A stretch of DNA of 9,610 bases from F-183 sp036502165 (GTDB lineage Bacteria; Acidobacteriota; Terriglobia; Bryobacterales; Bryobacteraceae), in contig DASXZC010000425.1 in the NCBI GenBank assembly GCA_036502165.1, forward strand, positions 1-9,610, read 5' to 3'. Shown in pieces: positions 6,371 to 9,610 of this stretch; positions within the stretch are counted from its first letter, which is position 1, and each line of letters begins with the position of its first letter. Made by a program: the position numbers and the translations under genes. Under the pieces are notes generated by a model. The model searched no databases. It was not told the origin of the DNA and was given only the letters and a program-made list of their open reading frames with translations.

Positions 6371-7475
6371 GAGCGAGTTCTTCGATGGAAATAAAGCGTC
6401 CGTAGTTGTAGTACGCCGCGCAGGCGCCTTCGCTTGAAACCATCGTCGCGCCCAGCGGACGCCTCGGCGTGCATTCCTTACCGAAAGAAGGACATTCGTT
6501 GGGTTTTAGCGCCCCGCGAAGGACGTCGCCGCTGCGGCACAGCGTCGATTCGACGGTGTGGATATTGGTCACCTGGAACCGGTGTTCGGCATCGAATTCG
6601 CGATACGCCGGGTTGATCCGGAAGCCGCTCTGCGGGATCACGCCGATGCCTCGCCACGGCCGGTCGCAGACTTCGAATACTTCCGATAACACTTTCTGCG
6701 CCTCGCGATTGCCGTCGAACGACACGATCCGCTCGTAAGCGTTGTCGATCTTCGCTTCGCCCTTTTCGAGTTGGACGAGCGTGCGCCGCAGGCCTTCCAT
6801 AATGTCCAAAGGCTCGAACCCGGTCACGACCACCGGCACATGATATTGCTCGACGATCGGCGGATACTGCCAATAACCCATCACGCTGCACACATGTCCG
6901 GCACCCAGGAATGCCTGCACACGGTTGTCATGCGATTCGAGGATCGCCCGCATCGCAGGCGGCACCAGCACGTGCGACGCCAGCATCGAAAAATTGCGGA
7001 TGCCTCGCATGCGCGCCATATAGACGGCCATCGCGTTCGCCGGCGCCGTCGTCTCAAAGCCCACACCGAAGAACACGACCTGCTTCGAAGGATTCTTGAT
7101 CGCCAGTTGCACCGCGTCGAGCGGCGAATAGACGATCCGCACGTCACCGCCTTCGCTCTTCACGCGGAACAAATCCCGGTCGGTGCCGGGGACGCGCAGC
7201 ATGTCGCCAAACGAGCAGAAGATGACATCCGGCTGCGCTGCGATCGCGAGTCCGCGATCGATCATCTCGAGCGGCGTCACGCATACAGGACAGCCTGGCC
7301 CGTGGACCATCTCCACACCTTCCGGCAGCAACTGGTCGATGCCGTTGCGGATGATCGTGTGAGTCTGGCCGCCGCAGACTTCCATGATGGTCCACGGCCT
7401 GGTGACCACCTGTTTGATCTCGTACGCCAGCTTGGCGGCGAGTTCGCCGTCACGAAACTCGGTGAGGTATTTCAT
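6363..7475 (-). CDS. hypD: Hydrogenase maturation protein HypD (iron-sulfur scaffold)
   Basis: A 370-residue HypD. With HypC it forms the platform on which the Fe(CN)2CO group is built before transfer to the hydrogenase large subunit. The conserved cysteine motifs are intact: CGGQTHTI (Cys34) and HGPGCPVC (Cys62, Cys65) for iron binding and redox chemistry. Four C-terminal cysteines (313, 328, 335, 352), in a region reading CPSFGKECTP and EGACAAYY, are expected to hold the [4Fe-4S] cluster. The ATG at 7475 has GAGGA at 8-nt spacing inside the end of hypC. It overlaps hypC by 26 bp and hypE by 8 bp, as expected for genes made in fixed proportion. Confidence 0.97.
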   Translation of the reverse strand: MKYLTEFRDGELAAKLAYEIKQVVTRPWTIMEVCGGQTHTIIRNGIDQLLPEGVEMVHGPGCPVCVTPLEMIDRGLAIAAQPDVIFCSFGDMLRVPGTDRDLFRVKSEGGDVRIVYSPLDAVQLAIKNPSKQVVFFGVGFETTAPANAMAVYMARMRGIRNFSMLASHVLVPPAMRAILESHDNRVQAFLGAGHVCSVMGYWQYPPIVEQYHVPVVVTGFEPLDIMEGLRRTLVQLEKGEAKIDNAYERIVSFDGNREAQKVLSEVFEVCDRPWRGIGVIPQSGFRINPAYREFDAEHRFQVTNIHTVESTLCRSGDVLRGALKPNECPSFGKECTPRRPLGATMVSSEGACAAYYNYGRFISIEELAHA

Positions 7476-7749
7476 TGTGCGGTTCCTCGGCTGTTGGATC
7501 GTCGGACGGGCCTAGTTCTTCTTCGAGAATTCCCATTTCGCGGAAGGTGGCGAGGGTTTGTTGCGCCGATGCCTCGTCGATCTTCGAAAGTGCGAACCCG
7601 ACATGGACGATGGTGTAATCTCCGACGGCGATATCCGGAAGGTATGCGAGACAGACGTTCTTGACGACTCCGCCGAAGTTCACTTTCCCCATGCGGATTC
7701 CGGCGTCCTCAGTGATCTGTTCGACGCGGCCTGGTACGGCTAGACACAT
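7450..7749 (-). CDS. hypC: Hydrogenase maturation chaperone HypC
   Basis: A 99-residue HypC/HupF-family chaperone. The N-terminal MCLAVPGRV is diagnostic; after removal of Met the Cys becomes the N-terminal residue that binds the iron unit together with HypD and then escorts it to the hydrogenase large subunit. The small beta-barrel core (through VGDYTIVHVGFALSKID) is followed by a helix. The chain then carries an acidic, proline-containing tail (about residues 75-99) longer than in many HypC proteins, encoded largely where the gene overlaps hypD, so the tail may be partly a by-product of the overlap. The gene is preceded by a strong AAGGAG, and a 221-bp gap separates it from hypB. Confidence 0.96.
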   Translation of the reverse strand: MCLAVPGRVEQITEDAGIRMGKVNFGGVVKNVCLAYLPDIAVGDYTIVHVGFALSKIDEASAQQTLATFREMGILEEELGPSDDPTAEEPHNEIPHRVS

Positions 7750-7760
7750 GTGTTTTTACG

Positions 7761-7766
7761 CTCCTT
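7761..7766 (-). promoter_or_regulatory. Ribosome binding site of hypC
   Basis: A perfect AAGGAG lies 11 nt before the hypC ATG at 7749, slightly farther than the usual 5-9 nt. It is the strongest such site in the window, which fits independent initiation of hypC after the long gap that follows hypB. Confidence 0.6.
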
Positions 7767-7783
7767 AAAAGCGGCGGTAGCAA

Positions 7784-7970
7784 GACTACTAGTTAAGGCG
7801 GGGATGGCGAAGTGTTCGCCTTCGATGGCTGGTGTGAGGAATGCGCAGACGGTCGCGCGATGAACATACAGTTGTGACTTGGCCGGCTGCGGAGCCAGCG
7901 TTCCTGATCCGCCCGGAGAGTAAGCACCCGCCCAAACAGGATTCATCACAACGCAATTCTAACTATAGTC
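7784..7970. repeat. 187-bp segment with imperfect terminal inverted repeats inside the hyp operon
   Basis: The gap between hypB and hypC is bounded by near-matching inverted ends. GACTACTAGTTA reads inward from 7784, and GACTATAGTTA reads inward from 7970 on the other strand; they differ by one extra base. The right end abuts the hypB stop codon directly. Inside are two small stem-loops: ggcgaa/ttcgcc with a 3-nt loop at 7806-7820, and a 6-bp stem with one mismatch (a G-U pair in minus-strand RNA) at 7883-7898. No T-run follows either, so neither is a standard terminator. A 69-codon minus-strand frame (7740-7949) crosses it with no recognisable product or ribosome binding site. It could be a miniature mobile element, a dispersed repeat or a processing/attenuation region. 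I see no clear target duplication. Confidence 0.4.
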
Positions 7971-8663
7971 CTACTCTTCGTGGCGCGCAAAGGCATCGAC
8001 GGGCGGCCGGGCCGCGGCCAGGAAAGCGAGCCACTCTTCGAATCCCGCGCCGGTCTTCGCCGATGTCTCGAAAATCCTCATCTCCGGGCGCACGGCAAGA
8101 ATATTTCGACGCGCGGCTTCGAGGTTGAACTCGCATGGAATCGCGAGGTCCATCTTGGTGATGACCGCGACATCGGCGGAGTGGAACATCGCCGGATATT
8201 TGAGCGGCTTATCTTCGCCTTCCGTCACCGAAAGCAGCGCCACGCGAATCTCCTCGCCTAAATCATAGGAGGATGGGCAAACCAGATTACCGACGTTTTC
8301 GATGAACAAATAGTCGAATTCTGTAAGCGCCCAACCCTCGAGATGACGTCCGATCATTTCGGCTTCGAGGTGGCACAAGCCGTGCGTATTAATCTGGCGC
8401 ACAGGCGCGCCGCTCGACGCGAGGCGCTTCGCATCATTGTCGGTTTCGAGATCGCCGACCAACGCCGCGGGATGTTCGCCCGCAAGCCGCAACTCACGCA
8501 GCGTGCGCTCGAGAAAGGCCGTTTTACCTGTGCCCGGACTCGAGACGAGATTGAGCGCGACCAGTCCGGAATCGTGGAATCGAAGCCGCAGCGCGGCCGC
8601 CAATTCGTCATTTTTTTTGAGAACGCCCTTGCGAAGTTCGACGATGCGCGTGGTCTGACTCAC
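7971..8663 (-). CDS. hypB: Hydrogenase nickel incorporation GTPase HypB
   Basis: A 230-residue SIMIBI-class GTPase that works with HypA to insert nickel into the hydrogenase large subunit. The P-loop is SSPGTGKT (41-48), the guanine-specificity motif is TKMD (169-172) and SAKTG is at 201-205. Cys97-His98 and Cys129 (in ENVGNLVCP) form the metal site at the GTPase dimer interface. The GTG start at 8663 overlaps the hypA stop by 4 bp (GTGA) and has AGAGGA at good spacing; a longer frame upstream lies over hypA and is not used. The N-terminus has no histidine-rich nickel-storage stretch and no CxxCGC-type site, so nickel storage by this protein is not expected. It ends directly at the inverted-repeat segment. 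Confidence 0.96.
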   Translation of the reverse strand: MSQTTRIVELRKGVLKKNDELAAALRLRFHDSGLVALNLVSSPGTGKTAFLERTLRELRLAGEHPAALVGDLETDNDAKRLASSGAPVRQINTHGLCHLEAEMIGRHLEGWALTEFDYLFIENVGNLVCPSSYDLGEEIRVALLSVTEGEDKPLKYPAMFHSADVAVITKMDLAIPCEFNLEAARRNILAVRPEMRIFETSAKTGAGFEEWLAFLAAARPPVDAFARHEE

Positions 8664-9016
8664 TCGTTGTCCTCTACTTCCAGCGATTCTATCTCCAATT
8701 CTCGGCCTTTGCGAATGTCGCCGCTGGGCGTGCCGCAGCGCGGACATTGAAACGAGTGCACGCCGGGGAGTTCCACTGGCTCCGCACAAATCTGGCAGAA
8801 GATCACGACCGGCTGGCGATGGACGCACAATAGGGATCCAGCGAGCGGCGTGCCTTCGGTCGCGATTTCATAGCCGAATTGCAGTGCGTCTTCGACCACT
8901 CCACTCAACGCGCCGATGCGTAGCGTGACGGTTTTCACGCGCGCCGTGGACGGTTGATCTTCGAGCCACTCGGCAACAGAGGTGACCACCGATTCGACGA
9001 TCGACAGCTCATGCAT
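8660..9016 (-). CDS. hypA: Hydrogenase maturation nickel metallochaperone HypA
   Basis: A 118-residue HypA of typical size. The N-terminal MHELSIVES supplies the nickel ligand His2, with Glu3 beside it. The zinc-ribbon is formed by CQIC (Cys74, 77) and CPRC (Cys91, 94), separated by 13 residues. HypA docks to HypB and hands nickel to the hydrogenase precursor. The ATG at 9016 is fixed by the MHEL motif; an open frame extends upstream but lies across the divergent hypF. No convincing Shine-Dalgarno sequence precedes it, only a weak AGAA. It is the first gene of the minus-strand hyp operon and overlaps hypB by 4 bp. Confidence 0.96.
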   Translation of the reverse strand: MHELSIVESVVTSVAEWLEDQPSTARVKTVTLRIGALSGVVEDALQFGYEIATEGTPLAGSLLCVHRQPVVIFCQICAEPVELPGVHSFQCPRCGTPSGDIRKGRELEIESLEVEDNE

Positions 9017-9073
9017 TTCTAAACGCCATTTTACTGCCAAATTGTTTGAACGGATTACAATGACAGCATCGCG
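9017..9073. promoter_or_regulatory. Divergent hypA/hypF intergenic region
   Basis: This AT-richer 57-bp gap must serve two divergent operons. On the plus strand TACAAT (9056-9061) resembles a -10 box 12 nt before the hypF ATG, but the upstream -35 is poor. On the minus strand TAAAAT (9033-9028) lies 11 nt before the hypA ATG, also without a good -35. If both are used, transcripts would begin at or very near the start codons, in keeping with the absence of ribosome binding sites in front of either gene. No operator is obvious. Confidence 0.35.
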
Positions 9074-9610
9074 ATGAAATCGCTCGTCCGTAGACGCATT
9101 CGAGTCACGGGTATCGTACAAGGCGTAGGATTTCGGCCCTTTGTGTATGCGGCCGCCGTGCGCCGCAAGTTGACCGGCTTTGTCGAAAACGATTCGCAAG
9201 GCGTCGCGATCGAAATCGAAGGCGATGAGGCGCAAATCGCGGATTTCCTGAACGAACTCCGGGAAAATCCGCCACCGCTTGCGTCGATCGACGGTATTGA
9301 GTCGCTTGAAATTCCTCCGCTCGGCAGCGATGCGTTTGCGATTCATGTCAGTCATTCGCTCGCCGGAGAGAGTACGCCCGTGCCTCCCGACATCGCGGTC
9401 TGCGAGGATTGTCTCGTCGAATTATTCGATCCGCAAAACCGGCGTTACCGCTATCCATTTTTGAATTGCACCAATTGCGGGCCGCGGTTCACGATCATCC
9501 AGGATCTGCCTTATGACCGGCCTGCGACAACGATGGCCTCGTTCCGAATGTGCGCTGCCTGCGAGCGCGAATATCACGATCCCCTCGACCGCCGCTTCCA
9601 CGCCCAGCCG
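9074..9610 (+). CDS. hypF: Carbamoyltransferase HypF, N-terminal part (cut by window end)
   Basis: The frame opens at ATG 9074 and stays open to the window end: 179 residues of a protein normally about 750 long. HypF uses carbamoyl phosphate and ATP to carbamoylate the C-terminal cysteine of HypE, the first step of cyanide ligand synthesis. The visible part has the acylphosphatase domain (RVTGIVQGVGFRPFVY, about 10-90). The first three pairs of the HypF zinc-finger signature follow: CEDC, then 18 residues, CTNC, 24 residues, CAAC, exactly the family spacing. The fourth pair and the Sua5/YrdC-like and carbamoyltransferase domains lie beyond the window. It is divergent from hypA and has no visible Shine-Dalgarno sequence. 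Confidence 0.96.
   Translation, partial: MKSLVRRRIRVTGIVQGVGFRPFVYAAAVRRKLTGFVENDSQGVAIEIEGDEAQIADFLNELRENPPPLASIDGIESLEIPPLGSDAFAIHVSHSLAGESTPVPPDIAVCEDCLVELFDPQNRRYRYPFLNCTNCGPRFTIIQDLPYDRPATTMASFRMCAACEREYHDPLDRRFHAQP

Noticed and set aside
6771..7664. A 297-codon plus-strand frame opposite hypD/hypC
   Set aside because: It is rich in His, Arg and Asp, as expected of an antisense shadow, and both genes on the other strand are certain.
8664..8828. A 55-residue N-terminal extension of HypB
   Set aside because: It is an antisense-free but alternate-frame reading of hypA, is arginine-rich without domain character, and the GTG at 8663 has a good ribosome binding site and a 4-bp overlap with hypA.
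9024..9039. A sigma-54-like element (TGGCA...TGGC with GG and GC 10 nt apart) in front of hypA
   Set aside because: Its expected transcription start falls on the hypA ATG itself and several consensus bases are missing, so it is probably chance, although sigma-54 does control hyp genes in some bacteria.
9060..9077. A five-codon leader frame (MTASR) whose stop overlaps the hypF start as ATGA
   Set aside because: It overlaps the candidate -10 box, has no ribosome binding site and is too short to distinguish from chance.
9017..9355. A 113-residue N-terminal extension of HypA
   Set aside because: HypA must begin with MHE for nickel binding, and the extension lies antisense to clearly coding hypF.

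Overview
The window is a GC-rich bacterial segment with tightly packed, mostly overlapping genes. An eight-haem c-type cytochrome, a kinase paired with a receiver-flavoprotein fusion, and a full nickel-hydrogenase maturation set suggest an environmental Acidobacteriota-type organism (Solibacter/Bryobacter-like). That placement is inference from gene content; no taxonomic marker is present.

Left third (1-3788): a minus-strand pair encodes a receiver/thioredoxin-fold/thioredoxin-reductase-like flavoprotein (1512-3170) followed directly by a histidine kinase with an N-terminal cyclic-nucleotide-binding-like domain (79-1506). They look like a two-component pair whose response regulator ends in a redox flavoprotein, not a DNA-binding domain. 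A cytosolic DsbA-like oxidoreductase (3249-3788) is divergent from them across a 78-bp gap. A fragment of a probable exported protein leaves the window at the left edge (1-40).

Middle (3805-5321): an exported octahaem cytochrome c runs on the plus strand. Convergent to it is a small DUF433 (antitoxin-like) gene, with what looks like a decayed remnant of its partner toxin squeezed between the two.

Right half (5318-9610): a complete [NiFe]-hydrogenase maturation set. hypA-hypB-hypC-hypD-hypE lie on the minus strand and hypF, cut by the window end, is divergent. HypF and HypE make the cyanide ligands from carbamoyl phosphate, HypC and HypD assemble the Fe(CN)2CO unit, and HypA and HypB deliver nickel. 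No hydrogenase structural gene is in the window. The operon is compact (4-bp, 26-bp and 8-bp overlaps) except for a 221-bp gap between hypB and hypC, which holds a 187-bp segment with imperfect terminal inverted repeats.

Nothing here is clearly a wholly new system. The points most worth following are the kinase/receiver-flavoprotein pair with its missing catalytic motifs, the inserted segment inside the hyp operon, and the orphaned DUF433 gene.
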